The notes under the pieces were generated by a model. That model was given only the letters and a program-made list of their open reading frames with translations. It had not been told where the DNA came from and ran no database searches. Source: Streptomyces sp. NBC_01591 (GTDB taxonomy: Bacteria > Actinomycetota > Actinomycetes > Streptomycetales > Streptomycetaceae). Taken from it: 64,000 bases of DNA. This document shows, piece after piece, positions 1 to 8,092 of the stretch. The stretch spans positions 1,860,001 through 1,924,000 of the forward strand of contig NZ_CP109327.1 of the NCBI RefSeq assembly GCF_035918155.1. The letters run 5' to 3'. Each line of letters begins with the position of its first letter. The first letter of the stretch is position 1. Both the position numbers and the translations under genes were made by a program.

Positions 1-752
1 TGTACACGGCGGGCACGCTGATCGGGCTGGCCGCCGCGGTCGCGATCCCGTATCTGATGGTCGTACGCCACCGGATCGAGCCCGGCACCGCGTCGCCGGT
101 GTGGCTGCTGCCGGTGGTGGCGCCGATGGTCTCCGCGGCTCTCGGTCCGCTGCTGGTGCCGGAGCTGCCGGCCGGGCAGTGGCGGGAGGCGATGCTGCTG
201 GCCTGCTACGCGATGTTCGGTCTGAGTCTGCTGGCCACGCTGGTGATGCTGCCGTTGATCTTCGCCCGGCTCGTCCACCAGGGGCCGCTGCCGCTCGCGC
301 TGACGCCCACGCTGTTCCTGGTCCTCGGCCCGCTGGGGCAGTCGACGACCGCGGTCAATCAGCTCGCCGATGTGGCGCAGGGTGCGATCGGGGCACCGTA
401 CGCCTCGGGGCTCGGGGTGTTCGCCGTGCTGTACGGGGTGCCGGTGATGGGGTTCGCGCTGCTGTGGCTGGCGCTGGCCGTCGCGATGGTGGTGCGGGCC
501 GCACGGAACGGCATGACCTTCGGCATGACGTGGTGGGGCTTCACCTTCCCCGTCGGTACGTGTGTCACGGGCGCCGGCGGTCTGGCCCGGCACACCGGGC
601 TCACGGCGTACACCTGGCTGGCGGTCGCGCTGTACGTCCTGCTGGTGGCGGCCTGGGCGGTGGCCGGGGTACGGACGCTGCGCGGGCTGTTCAGCGGAGC
701 GCTGCTCGCAGCACCGCAGGCGCCCGCACCAGTGACGGCCCGTACCACGTGA
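1..752 (+). CDS. TDT-family (tellurite resistance/dicarboxylate) membrane transporter, 3' part
   Basis: Only the C-terminal part lies in the window; the reading frame is open from base 3 and the start is upstream of base 1. The visible 250 residues are almost entirely hydrophobic, with about seven membrane segments separated by short basic loops. The pattern (GPLGQS near the middle, WWGFTFPVGT later) resembles the voltage-dependent anion channel/TDT family, which exports dicarboxylates, sulfite or tellurite across the cytoplasmic membrane. The substrate cannot be told. The 3' end overlaps the convergent metal-receptor gene by 62 bp (691-752), so there is no room for a terminator between them. 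Confidence 0.7.
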   Translation, partial: YTAGTLIGLAAAVAIPYLMVVRHRIEPGTASPVWLLPVVAPMVSAALGPLLVPELPAGQWREAMLLACYAMFGLSLLATLVMLPLIFARLVHQGPLPLALTPTLFLVLGPLGQSTTAVNQLADVAQGAIGAPYASGLGVFAVLYGVPVMGFALLWLALAVAMVVRAARNGMTFGMTWWGFTFPVGTCVTGAGGLARHTGLTAYTWLAVALYVLLVAAWAVAGVRTLRGLFSGALLAAPQAPAPVTARTT

Positions 753-1395
753 GGTACCGCCCGTCGACGAGCGCGGCGGGCAGTGCGGGGAAGGCCTCGG
801 GCCCGTCGTCCGCGGTGAAGCGGTACGGCTCGTCGGGCAGCACCACCAGGTCGGCGCCCACCGCGTTGAGTGCGTCGAGCGGGATACGGGGATAGCGCTC
901 GGCGTGGTCCGCGTAGACGTTCTCGACGCCGAGCCTGGCGAGCAGGTCCCCGGCGAAGGTTTCACGGCCCAGCACCATCCAGGGCCTGCGCCAGACGGGT
1001 ACGACGGCACGGCGCGGGGCGCGTGGCGGCGGGAGTGCGGCCCAGGCGGCCTCGGCCTCGTCCAGCCAGCGCGGCCTGGACCGGCCGCAGGCGGCCAGGA
1101 CGCGTTCGAGCTCCGCGACGGCCTGGTCGAGGGTGCGGACCTCGGTGACCAGCACCTCGGTCCCGGCGGCCCGGAGCGCCGCGAGGTCGGGTTCGCGGTT
1201 CTCCTCCTCGTTGGCGACGACGAGATCGGGCCGGAGCGCGAGAACCGCGGCCACGTCGGGATTCTTGGTCCCGCCGATCCGGGCGGCGGCCAGCCCGGCC
1301 GGGTGGGTGCACCAGTCGGTGGCGCCGACCAGCAGACCGGGCGCGGTGACGGCGACGGCCTCGGTGAGCGAGGGGACCAGGGAGACGATTCGCAC
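691..1395 (-). CDS. BtuF-like helical-backbone metal/cobalamin receptor, cytoplasmic form
   Basis: A 234-residue protein starting at GTG. The opening IVSLVPSLTEAV and the later TNW-like DWCTHP, GTKNPD and PDLVVANEEENR segments are typical of the class III periplasmic-binding fold joined by a long backbone helix (BtuF/TroA-like). There is no signal peptide or lipobox, so unlike true BtuF it should stay in the cytoplasm. Such solitary forms are common in actinobacteria and are usually annotated only as cobalamin-binding proteins. It lies 12 bp downstream of the XRE-cupin gene and is probably co-transcribed with it. The ligand is not established by the sequence. Confidence 0.7.
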   Translation of the reverse strand: MRIVSLVPSLTEAVAVTAPGLLVGATDWCTHPAGLAAARIGGTKNPDVAAVLALRPDLVVANEEENREPDLAALRAAGTEVLVTEVRTLDQAVAELERVLAACGRSRPRWLDEAEAAWAALPPPRAPRRAVVPVWRRPWMVLGRETFAGDLLARLGVENVYADHAERYPRIPLDALNAVGADLVVLPDEPYRFTADDGPEAFPALPAALVDGRYLTWYGPSLVRAPAVLRAALR

Positions 1396-1407
1396 GGCGG
1401 GCCCCGC

Positions 1408-1953
1408 TCAGCGGCGCGGGTCGTAGGTGGCGTCGATGTGCTCGGCGACCGCGACGACCAGCAGCCGTGTGCCGGGCACCGTGGCCCGCCAGCGGTGCCG
1501 CACCCCGCCGGACAGGAAGAGGGTGTCGCCCTGCTCCAGCCGGTACGCCTGTCCTTCGGCCTCCACCTCGGCGGCGCCCTGCGCCACGTACATCACCTCG
1601 TCGTTGCGGTGCTGGAACTCGCGCCCGAGGTCGAGTTCCCCGGTGAACTCCAGGGCGCTGAGCTGATGGCGTCCGCGCACCACTCTGCGTACCCCGTCGC
1701 CCTCGCCCGCCCGTACGACGTCGACGGCGCGCGCCGAGTCCGCGGCCGCGCGCAGCCGTGCCGTGGTGGTCTCCAGAGCTTCGGCGACCCGGCCCAGGGA
1801 CCGGGCACTGGGCCGGGCCCGCTCGTTCTCGATCTGGCTGAGGAACGGCACGGACAGGCCACTGCGGCCGGCGACCGCGGCCAGTGTGAGCCCCAGGGTT
1901 CTGCGCCTGCGGCGGATCGCGGCGCCCACGCGGAGTGCTTCCTTCTCGTCCAT
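1408..1953 (-). CDS. XRE-family regulator with C-terminal cupin domain
   Basis: A 181-residue protein. Residues about 8-62 form a Cro/C1-type helix-turn-helix (LGLTLAAVAGRSGLSVPFLS then QIENERARPS). Residues about 105-175 form a small cupin barrel with the usual histidines (EFQHRNDEVMYV, then GVRHRW). This architecture is typical of small-molecule-responsive repressors of amine or amino-acid metabolism. ATG 1953 is preferred over an in-frame start 15 codons upstream because GGGAGG lies 8-9 nt ahead of it and the helix-turn-helix starts straight after. It probably forms an operon with the metal-receptor gene and may bind the inverted repeat upstream of its start. Confidence 0.85.
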   Translation of the reverse strand: MDEKEALRVGAAIRRRRRTLGLTLAAVAGRSGLSVPFLSQIENERARPSARSLGRVAEALETTTARLRAAADSARAVDVVRAGEGDGVRRVVRGRHQLSALEFTGELDLGREFQHRNDEVMYVAQGAAEVEAEGQAYRLEQGDTLFLSGGVRHRWRATVPGTRLLVVAVAEHIDATYDPRR

Positions 1954-1997
1954 GTCCGGCTCCCTCCCGACTCGCCATCCTTCCGGCTGCCGGCACA

Positions 1998-2017
1998 TTA
2001 CGCATACGGTTGCGCAA
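1998..2017. promoter_or_regulatory. Inverted repeat upstream of the XRE-cupin gene, candidate operator
   Basis: TTACGCA, a 6-nt spacer, then TGCGCAA: a 7-bp dyad with one mismatch, 45 bp upstream of the XRE start and unusually AT-rich for this region. Position and symmetry suggest an autoregulatory operator. This is inference only. Confidence 0.45.
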
Positions 2018-2166
2018 GGTCGGCCGGCCGGTGAACGTCCGGAAACCCGGAAAGGGCGGGCCCGCCGACGGCGGTGCCCACCCTTTCCGGTGCTTCAGGT
2101 CCTGCGGGAAACCCTACTGCGGAGCCATCTTGTCCACGATGCCCGGATTCTTCTCCATCCAGGCCT

Positions 2167-3999
2167 TCACGGCCTCTTCCTCGTGCCGGCCTTGGCGACC
2201 GGGGTCCACTTGTCGGCGACGCCCGGGTTGGCCTTCAGCCAGGTGCGAACCGCCTCCTGCTCCTTGCCGGCGCCGGACTTCTGGATCTGCGCCTCAAGAC
2301 TGGTGAGCTGGTCCTCGGTCATCTTGAAGTTCTTGAGCCAGCTGCCGACCTCGGGGTTGTCGGCGGAGAAGCCCTTGCGGGCCAGGGTGTGGATGCCGTC
2401 GCCCTTGCCCCAGAGGTTCTTGGGGTCCTTGAGCTTGGTGAGCTCGAACTGGTTGTACGCCCAGTGCGGCGACCAGAGCGGAACGACGATCGGTTCCTTC
2501 TTCGCGTACGCGCGCTTCAGCTCGGCCAGCATCGACGGCGTGGAGCCGTCGACGACCTTGTACTCCTCGTCCAGGCCGTAGCCCGGCAGGATCTTGTCCT
2601 TGAGCAGGCCCGTCTCGCCGGCGCTCGGCTCGATGCCGACGATCCGGCCCTTGAACTGCGAGCCCTTGCCCTTGAGGTCGTCCAGCGACTGGACGTCCTT
2701 CATGTACGACGGGACGGCCAGCTCCAGCGAGGTGGGGCCGTACCAGGAGCCCATGTCCTCCAGGCGGTCCTGGTACTTCTCCCAGTAGCTGGCGTGGGTG
2801 ACCGGGAGCCAGGAGTCGGTCTCGAAGTCGATCTGGCCGTTGGCCATACCGGTGTAGAGCGCGCCGGCCTCGTACTGCTCGACGTCGACCTCGAAGCCGC
2901 GCCGCTCCAGCATCTCCTTCCAGAGGAAGGTGGAGGCGATGCCCTCGTCCCACGGGATGTAACCCATGCTGATCTTCTTGCCCGCGCCGATGTCCGAACC
3001 GTCGGCGGTGCTCTTGGTGTCGTCCGAGCCGGACGAGCCGAAGATGCCCAGGGCGCCCGCGACGAGCGCGAGGACGACCACGCCGGAGATCGCGACGACG
3101 GGCTGCGGGCGGTGGTTCCAGATCTTGAGTCCGCCGGCCATCGCCTGCGCCCTGGCGAGCGCGCGGCGGGCGAGCGGGGAGACCTCGCGGCCGAGCGCGC
3201 CGGTCATCCGGTCCAGGTACATCGCCACGATGACGATGGAGATGCCCGCCTCGAAGCCGAGACCGACGTCCACGTTGCCGATGGCGCGGTAGACGGCGCC
3301 GCCGAGGCCGCCGCCGCCGACCATGCCGGCGATGACCACCATGGACAGGCCCAGCATGATGACCTGGTTGATGCCCGCCATGATCGTGGGCAGGGCGAGC
3401 GGCAGCTGGACCCGCAGCAGGGTGTTGCGCTTGGTGGTACCGAAGGCCTCGGCCGCCTCGACGAGCTCGCCGTCGACCTGGCGGATGCCGAGCTCGGTCA
3501 TCCGGACGCCCGGGGGCAGCGAGAAGATGATGGTGGCGATGATGCCGGGCACCACGCCGACGCCGAAGAAGATGACGCCGGGGATCAGATAGACCATGGC
3601 GGGCATGGTCTGCATGAAGTCCAGGACCGGCCGCGTCACCGCGCTGACGGTCTTGGAGCGGGACGCCCAGATGCCCAGCGGTACGGCCAGCACCAACGCG
3701 ATGATGGTGGCGACGAGCACCAGGGTGAGGGTGTCCATCGCTTCGTCCCACAGCTCGACGGAGTCGATGACGGCGAAGCCCACGAAGGCGAGCACACCGG
3801 CGAGCAGACCGCGCAGCCACCAGGCGATGACCGCGACGATGCCCGCGAAGAGCAGCGGGGCGGGGGCGGAGAGGACGGCGGCTATGCCGTCGAACATGTT
3901 GCTGACGATCGAGCTGATCGCGTCGAACAGCCAGGCGAGATGGGTCTGCAGCCAGTCGACGGCGGAGTCGACCCATTCGCCGAGAGGGAGCCTAAACAC
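2167..3999 (-). CDS. opuAB: Glycine betaine/proline ABC importer: permease fused to substrate-binding domain (OpuAB-OpuAC type)
   Basis: A 610-residue fusion protein. Residues about 30-280 are a ProW-type permease with six or more membrane helices and the EAA loop (EAAEAFGTTKRN...LPLALPTI) that docks on the ATPase. Another membrane helix (about 298-318) leads into an OpuAC/ProX-type binding domain (about 340-600; KISMGYIPWDE, SYWEKYQD, LWSPHWAYNQ). The binding domain is therefore displayed outside, tethered to the permease, as in lactococcal OpuA. The ATG overlaps the ATPase stop by 8 bp, indicating translational coupling. Predicted role: uptake of betaine-type osmoprotectants. The last codons look frameshifted: another frame continues to a stop at 2114 (see findings). 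Confidence 0.88.
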   Translation of the reverse strand: MFRLPLGEWVDSAVDWLQTHLAWLFDAISSIVSNMFDGIAAVLSAPAPLLFAGIVAVIAWWLRGLLAGVLAFVGFAVIDSVELWDEAMDTLTLVLVATIIALVLAVPLGIWASRSKTVSAVTRPVLDFMQTMPAMVYLIPGVIFFGVGVVPGIIATIIFSLPPGVRMTELGIRQVDGELVEAAEAFGTTKRNTLLRVQLPLALPTIMAGINQVIMLGLSMVVIAGMVGGGGLGGAVYRAIGNVDVGLGFEAGISIVIVAMYLDRMTGALGREVSPLARRALARAQAMAGGLKIWNHRPQPVVAISGVVVLALVAGALGIFGSSGSDDTKSTADGSDIGAGKKISMGYIPWDEGIASTFLWKEMLERRGFEVDVEQYEAGALYTGMANGQIDFETDSWLPVTHASYWEKYQDRLEDMGSWYGPTSLELAVPSYMKDVQSLDDLKGKGSQFKGRIVGIEPSAGETGLLKDKILPGYGLDEEYKVVDGSTPSMLAELKRAYAKKEPIVVPLWSPHWAYNQFELTKLKDPKNLWGKGDGIHTLARKGFSADNPEVGSWLKNFKMTEDQLTSLEAQIQKSGAGKEQEAVRTWLKANPGVADKWTPVAKAGTRKRP

Positions 4000-5125
4000 T
4001 GGCCACCTTCTTCGTGCCGACCGTGCCGGGCTCGACGTCCTGCGGAGCCTCGGCGGGGGTCATCGGTTCACCGAGGACGGCGAGCAGCCGGGCGCGCGGT
4101 ACGACACCGACGAGCTTGCCCTCGGTGTCGGTCACGGCGACCGGTACTCCGCTCTGCGAGCAGGGCGTGAAGAGCTCGATGATCGGCGTGGACTCGGTGA
4201 CGGTGGCCGGGGCGGCCGCGAGCACATCGGCGGCGGCGCGCAGTTCCTTGCCGTCCTCCGTGCTGGTGCCCATGACGGTGTGCGGCTCGGCCATGATGGC
4301 GCCCGCGGTCAGCACCCGGGTGCGGTCGACGTCCTGGGTGAAGGAGGCGACGTAGTCGTTGGCCGGGGTGACCAGGATGTCCTCGGCGGTGCCGAGCTGG
4401 ACGATCTTCCCGTCGCGCATCACGGCGATACGGTCGCCGAGGCGCATGGCCTCGTTGAGGTCGTGGGTGATGAAGACGATGGTCTTCTTCAGCCGCTTCT
4501 GCAGTTCGAGCAGCTGGTCCTGCATGTCGCGGCGGATCAGCGGGTCGAGTGCGCTGAAGGACTCGTCCATCAGCAGCAGGTCTGCGTCGGTGGCCAGGGC
4601 GCGGGCCAGCCCGACACGCTGCTGCATGCCGCCGGACAGCTCGTCGGGCCAGGACTTCTCCCAGCCGGCGAGGCCGGTCAGCTCCAGCGCCTCGGCGGCG
4701 CGCTTCTCGCGCTCGGCGCGCGGTATGCCCTGCACTTCCAGGCCGTACGCGGCGTTCTCCAGCACACTGCGGTGGGGGAAGAGCGCGAAGTGCTGGAACA
4801 CCATGCTGATCTTGGAGGACCGGACATGGCGCAGCTCGGCAGGGCTCAGGGCGGTCAGGTCCTGGCCGTCGAAGAGCACGCGTCCGGCGGTGGGATCCAG
4901 AAGTCCGTTGAGCATGCGCAGCAACGTGGACTTTCCGGACCCGGACAGACCCATCACGACGAAGATCTGTCCCGGTTCGACGGTGAACGAGGCGTCGATC
5001 ACCGCTGCGGTCGTTCCGTCGGCGCGCAGCTCGTCGCGGTCGGCGCCGCCTTCGAGTTTTTGCACGGCTTGATCGGGTCGTCTGCCGAACACTTTGTACA
5101 AGCGTTCAGCTTGCAGCCTTGACAC
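3992..5125 (-). CDS. opuAA: Glycine betaine ABC importer ATP-binding protein with CBS domains
   Basis: A 377-residue ATPase of the OpuAA/ProV family. Walker A is GLSGSGKST, the signature is LSGGMQQRVGLARAL, Walker B is LLLMDESFSALD and the switch is ITHDLNEA. After about residue 265, two CBS-like repeats follow; in OpuA these sense ionic strength through membrane surface charge. GTG 5125 is chosen because GAGG lies 5 nt upstream and the family usually starts at SRLQAE; the frame extends 71 codons further but that stretch is not family-like. It is the first gene of a two-gene operon with the fused permease-binding protein and diverges from the exonuclease gene. Confidence 0.92.
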   Translation of the reverse strand: MSRLQAERLYKVFGRRPDQAVQKLEGGADRDELRADGTTAAVIDASFTVEPGQIFVVMGLSGSGKSTLLRMLNGLLDPTAGRVLFDGQDLTALSPAELRHVRSSKISMVFQHFALFPHRSVLENAAYGLEVQGIPRAEREKRAAEALELTGLAGWEKSWPDELSGGMQQRVGLARALATDADLLLMDESFSALDPLIRRDMQDQLLELQKRLKKTIVFITHDLNEAMRLGDRIAVMRDGKIVQLGTAEDILVTPANDYVASFTQDVDRTRVLTAGAIMAEPHTVMGTSTEDGKELRAAADVLAAAPATVTESTPIIELFTPCSQSGVPVAVTDTEGKLVGVVPRARLLAVLGEPMTPAEAPQDVEPGTVGTKKVASV

Positions 5126-5285
5126 ATACACCTCGCGGGTTGAACCGAAAAACGGTCTGCCACCCCCTCCGGCAGACCGTGGAGCGGCGCGGATTCGGCC
5201 CGCATGGCACGTGCACTGGTTGAAACTGGTACGTGATCCGCTCCGGCTGCGCGCCTGCCCCCGCTTACACAACCCAAACGCAAGA

Positions 5286-5305
5286 GTGACCCAGGTCACA
5301 TGTGA
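5286..5305. promoter_or_regulatory. Overlapping palindromes in the opuA/exonuclease divergent promoter, possible Crp site
   Basis: GTGACC-CA-GGTCAC (5286-5299) is a perfect 6-2-6 palindrome that also fits the Streptomyces Crp pattern GTG-N6-G-N-CAC. It overlaps a second palindrome, TCACATGTGA (5296-5305). The position, between divergent starts at 5125 and 5396, suits a regulator site. The Crp pattern is short and occurs by chance, so this is tentative. Confidence 0.4.
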
Positions 5306-5395
5306 GCGATGGTTGCCGTCACCCGTTCCGTTTCCCATCCCGTTGCCCGGACGTCACCGACGGCCGGTGTCGGTGGTGTGCGGCATCATCGGGGT

Positions 5396-6319
5396 GTGAC
5401 GCGACGCCTGATGCTCCTCGATACCGCCTCCCTCTACTACCGCGCCTACTTCGGGGTCCCCGACTCGGTGCGCGCGCCGGACGGCACACCGGTCAATGCC
5501 GTGCGCGGGCTGCTCGACTTCATCGGGCGCCTGGTGCAGGACCACCGGCCGGACGATCTGGTCGCCTGCATGGACGCGGACTGGCGGCCCCACTGGCGGG
5601 TCGAGCTGATCCCCTCGTACAAGGCGCACCGGGTCGCGGTGGAGACCGCCGAGGGGCTGCCCGACGAGGAGGAGACCCCCGACACCCTGGCCCCGCAGGT
5701 GCCGGTCATCGAGGACGTGCTCGACGCGCTGGGCATCGCCCGGGTCGGCGTCACGGGCTACGAGGCGGACGATGTGATCGGCACGCTCACCGGCCTGTCC
5801 ACCGGCCCGGTGGACATCGTCACCGGCGACCGGGACCTCTACCAGCTGGTCGACGACGCACGCGGGGTGCGGGTGCTCTACCCGCTGAAGGGCGTCGGCT
5901 CGCTCCAGCTGACGGACGAGGCCTGGCTGCGGGAGAAGTACGGGGTGAACGGCTCCGGCTATGTCGATCTGGCCCTGTTGCGCGGCGACCCGAGCGACGG
6001 GCTGCCGGGCGTCCCCGGCATCGGTGAGAAGACCGCGGCGAAGCTGCTGGACGCCTTCGGCGATCTGGCCGGGATCATGGCCGCCGTCGACGACCCGAAG
6101 GCCAAGCTCACGCCGTCGCAGCGCAAGCGGCTCGACGAGGCGCGGGACTACGTGGCCGTCGCACCGAAGGTGGTCCGGGTCGCCGGTGACGTACCGCTGC
6201 CGGAATTCGACCCCGCGCTGCCCACCGGGCCGCGCGATCCCGCCGCCCTGGAAGCCCTCGCGAAGCGGTGGGGACTGGGCGGTGCGCTGCAGCGCCTGCT
6301 CTCCACTCTGCACGACTGA
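5396..6319 (+). CDS. 5'-3' exonuclease (FEN/PolA N-terminal-like, standalone)
   Basis: A 307-residue standalone relative of the 5' nuclease domain of DNA polymerase I. It should remove flaps or RNA primers during lagging-strand and repair synthesis. The metal-binding acidic residues appear as LMLLDTASLYYRAYFG, ACMDADWR, GYEADDVIGT and VTGDRDLYQL. A helix-hairpin-helix follows (LRGDPSDGLPGVPGIGEKTAAKLL). No polymerase domain is present, so it is distinct from polA. GTG 5396 begins just before the conserved core; the longer frame from 5309 adds a low-complexity leader unlike the family. It diverges from opuA and lies upstream of the siderophore-reductase gene, but an iron box separates the two. 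Confidence 0.88.
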   Translation: MTRRLMLLDTASLYYRAYFGVPDSVRAPDGTPVNAVRGLLDFIGRLVQDHRPDDLVACMDADWRPHWRVELIPSYKAHRVAVETAEGLPDEEETPDTLAPQVPVIEDVLDALGIARVGVTGYEADDVIGTLTGLSTGPVDIVTGDRDLYQLVDDARGVRVLYPLKGVGSLQLTDEAWLREKYGVNGSGYVDLALLRGDPSDGLPGVPGIGEKTAAKLLDAFGDLAGIMAAVDDPKAKLTPSQRKRLDEARDYVAVAPKVVRVAGDVPLPEFDPALPTGPRDPAALEALAKRWGLGGALQRLLSTLHD

Positions 6320-6323
6320 GGTG

Positions 6324-6342
6324 CTAGCTTAGGTAAGCCTAA
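6324..6342. promoter_or_regulatory. Iron box (DmdR/IdeR-type operator)
   Basis: CTAGCTTAGGTAAGCCTAA matches the actinobacterial iron-box consensus TTAGGTTAGGCTAACCTAA at 14 of 19 positions. It sits 24 bp upstream of the siderophore-interacting protein start. Iron-loaded DmdR1/IdeR would be expected to repress the downstream gene, which agrees with that gene's function. Confidence 0.75.
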
Positions 6343-6365
6343 GCAATCGGAGCAGGGAGTACCTC

Positions 6366-7208
6366 GTGGCAGAACGACCGGCACGGCAGGCACCCAAGGC
6401 ACAGGGGGCCGAGGTGCTGCGCACCGAGCGGATCACCCCCCACATGGTGCGCGTGGTGCTCGGCGGCGAGGGCCTCGCCGGGTTCGAGCTCGCCGGGTTC
6501 ACCGACCACTACGTCAAACTCTGCTTCGCCCCCGAGGGCGCCGACTACGCGCACCCCTTCGACATGGCCCGCATCCGCGAGGAGCGGCCGCGCGAGCTGT
6601 GGCCCACGACCCGTACGTACACGGTGCGTTCCTGGGATCCGGTCGCCCGCGAGCTGGCGATCGATTTCGTGGTCCACGGCGACGAGGGCCTCGCCGGGCC
6701 CTGGGCGATGCGGGCGGCCCCGGGCGACCAGGTGACCTTCCTGGGTCCGGGCGGGGGTTACAGCCCGGACGCCTCGGCGGACTGGCACCTCCTGGTGGGC
6801 GACGAGAGCGCGCTGCCGGCCATCGCGGCGGCCCTGGAGCGGATACCGGCGGGCGCGCCGGTGCACGCGTTCGTCGAGGTGGCGGACGCCGCGGAGGAGC
6901 AGAAGATCGTGACGCCGGACGGGGTCGGGGTGACCTGGCTGCACCGCGGGGAGCGCCCGGTCGGCGAGGCACTGACCGCCGCTGTGAAGGAGCTGGAGTT
7001 CCCCGCGGGCGAGGTCCAGGCGTTCGTCCACGGCGAGGCGGGCTTCGTGAAGGAGATCCGCCGCCATCTGCGCCTGGAGCGCGGGATCCCGCTCCCCCAG
7101 CTGTCGATCTCGGGCTACTGGCGGCTCGGCCAGAACGACGACGCCTGGCGCTCGGTCAAGCGCGAGTGGAACGCGCAGGTGGAGCGCGAGCAGGAGGACG
7201 CCGCGTAA
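6366..7208 (+). CDS. Siderophore-interacting protein (FAD/NAD(P)H ferric-siderophore reductase)
   Basis: A 280-residue SIP/ViuB-type flavoprotein that would release iron from imported ferric siderophores by reduction in the cytoplasm. The N-terminal half is a ferredoxin-reductase-like FAD-binding barrel with the flavin motif RTYTVRSWD. The C-terminal half holds the NAD(P)-binding part (LLVGDESALPAIAA) and the conserved end SISGYWRLGQNDDAW. GTG 6366 is preceded by AGGGAG at 7 nt. The iron box just upstream implies derepression under iron limitation. It is monocistronic, ending at a strong hairpin shared with the convergent MerR gene. Confidence 0.92.
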   Translation: MAERPARQAPKAQGAEVLRTERITPHMVRVVLGGEGLAGFELAGFTDHYVKLCFAPEGADYAHPFDMARIREERPRELWPTTRTYTVRSWDPVARELAIDFVVHGDEGLAGPWAMRAAPGDQVTFLGPGGGYSPDASADWHLLVGDESALPAIAAALERIPAGAPVHAFVEVADAAEEQKIVTPDGVGVTWLHRGERPVGEALTAAVKELEFPAGEVQAFVHGEAGFVKEIRRHLRLERGIPLPQLSISGYWRLGQNDDAWRSVKREWNAQVEREQEDAA

Positions 7209-7220
7209 CACCGGATCGCA

Positions 7221-7255
7221 CAGGTACGCCCCGGCCCCCGGCCGGGGCGTACCTG
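7221..7255. terminator. Bidirectional hairpin between siderophore reductase and MerR gene
   Basis: A perfect 16-bp GC-rich stem (arms 7221-7236 and 7240-7255) with a 3-nt loop lies in the 63 bp between two convergent stop codons. No U-tract follows, as is usual in streptomycetes. Confidence 0.8.
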
Positions 7256-7271
7256 CGTCCGGACCACCGGC

Positions 7272-7988
7272 TCACCCACCGGCGCCCGACACCTCCGCGC
7301 TTTCTGCGCCCTCGCCGTCCGGGCCGACTGCCCCCTCGCCGCCCCGACCGCCCGCCCCGCCGTCGCCGTTGTAAGCGCGCGCGGACGCGTCCACATGTGC
7401 GAGCCGTCGCAGCGCGCTGAACATCGCCTCGCCCAGTACGGTGCCCACCACCACGCTCTCCACCAGGTCCTCGCGCGCCACCCGCCGCCCCACGTAGTCG
7501 AGGTCGGCCCGCGCGACCGGTTCGGCGGCGGCCGCGTAGTCGTCGAGCAGTTCGACGAAGCCTCCGTGCCCGGCCCGCCGCAGCGCGACGATCACCCCGG
7601 CCAGGGACTCGCCCGCCGGACCGTGTGCCTCGACCCGCCAGCCCCGCCGCTCCACCAGCTCCGCCACCTCGTCGCGGGCGTCCTCCAGTTCGGGCTCCGC
7701 CTCGTCCTCGTGCAGCGGAGTAAGGCGCTTCGCCGCGGCACTCAGCACCTTGTGCACCGGCTGCGCCGGGTCCTCGACCACCCGCAGCACATCGCCGATG
7801 GCGGCAAGCGAGAGCCCGCCGACATCCAGCAGGGCGCGGATCAGGCGCAGCCTGCGCTCGTGCCCGGAGTCGTAACTCGCCTGGTTCGGGCTGGTCAACT
7901 GCCCTGCCGGTAGCAGACCTTCACGTACGTAGAACTTGATCGTCGGTACCGGGACCCCGGACCTGCTGCTCAACTCGCCGATGCGCAC
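7272..7988 (-). CDS. MerR-family transcriptional regulator
   Basis: A 238-residue regulator. Residues 1-70 are a MerR winged helix-turn-helix (MRIGELSSRSGVPVPTIKFYVREG, then RLRLIRALLDVGGLS). The central part (about 95-205) is a helical effector region with no cysteine cluster, so it is unlikely to be a metal sensor. The last 35 residues are Gly/Glu-rich and probably disordered. GTG 7988 has GGAGG 8 nt upstream. It is divergent from the two-gene membrane-protein unit at 8093-9582, with two dyads between the starts, so it probably controls that unit and itself. The inducer is unknown. Confidence 0.85.
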   Translation of the reverse strand: MRIGELSSRSGVPVPTIKFYVREGLLPAGQLTSPNQASYDSGHERRLRLIRALLDVGGLSLAAIGDVLRVVEDPAQPVHKVLSAAAKRLTPLHEDEAEPELEDARDEVAELVERRGWRVEAHGPAGESLAGVIVALRRAGHGGFVELLDDYAAAAEPVARADLDYVGRRVAREDLVESVVVGTVLGEAMFSALRRLAHVDASARAYNGDGGAGGRGGEGAVGPDGEGAESAEVSGAGG

Positions 7989-8033
7989 CGAGTGTTCCTC
8001 CTTCCACGCTTGCCAATCCCCCGACCCATCATA

Positions 8034-8072
8034 GATAGTTCCACTATCGGATAGCGGGAAGTGCTGCTATCC
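8034..8072. promoter_or_regulatory. Two adjacent inverted repeats between MerR and membrane-protein genes
   Basis: GATAG-N5-CTATC (8034-8048) is followed immediately by GGATAGC-N10-GCTATCC (8049-8055 with 8066-8072). Both are perfect and share the core GATAG. The region is AT-richer than its surroundings and lies between divergent starts at 7988 and 8093, as expected for MerR operators. Confidence 0.6.
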
Positions 8073-8092
8073 ATAATCTCTGAGGAGTCCTC

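Noticed and set aside
2074..4170. Long plus-strand frame opposite the OpuA fusion gene
   Set aside because: Asp/His/Gly-rich antisense of a clear transporter gene, with no recognisable motifs.
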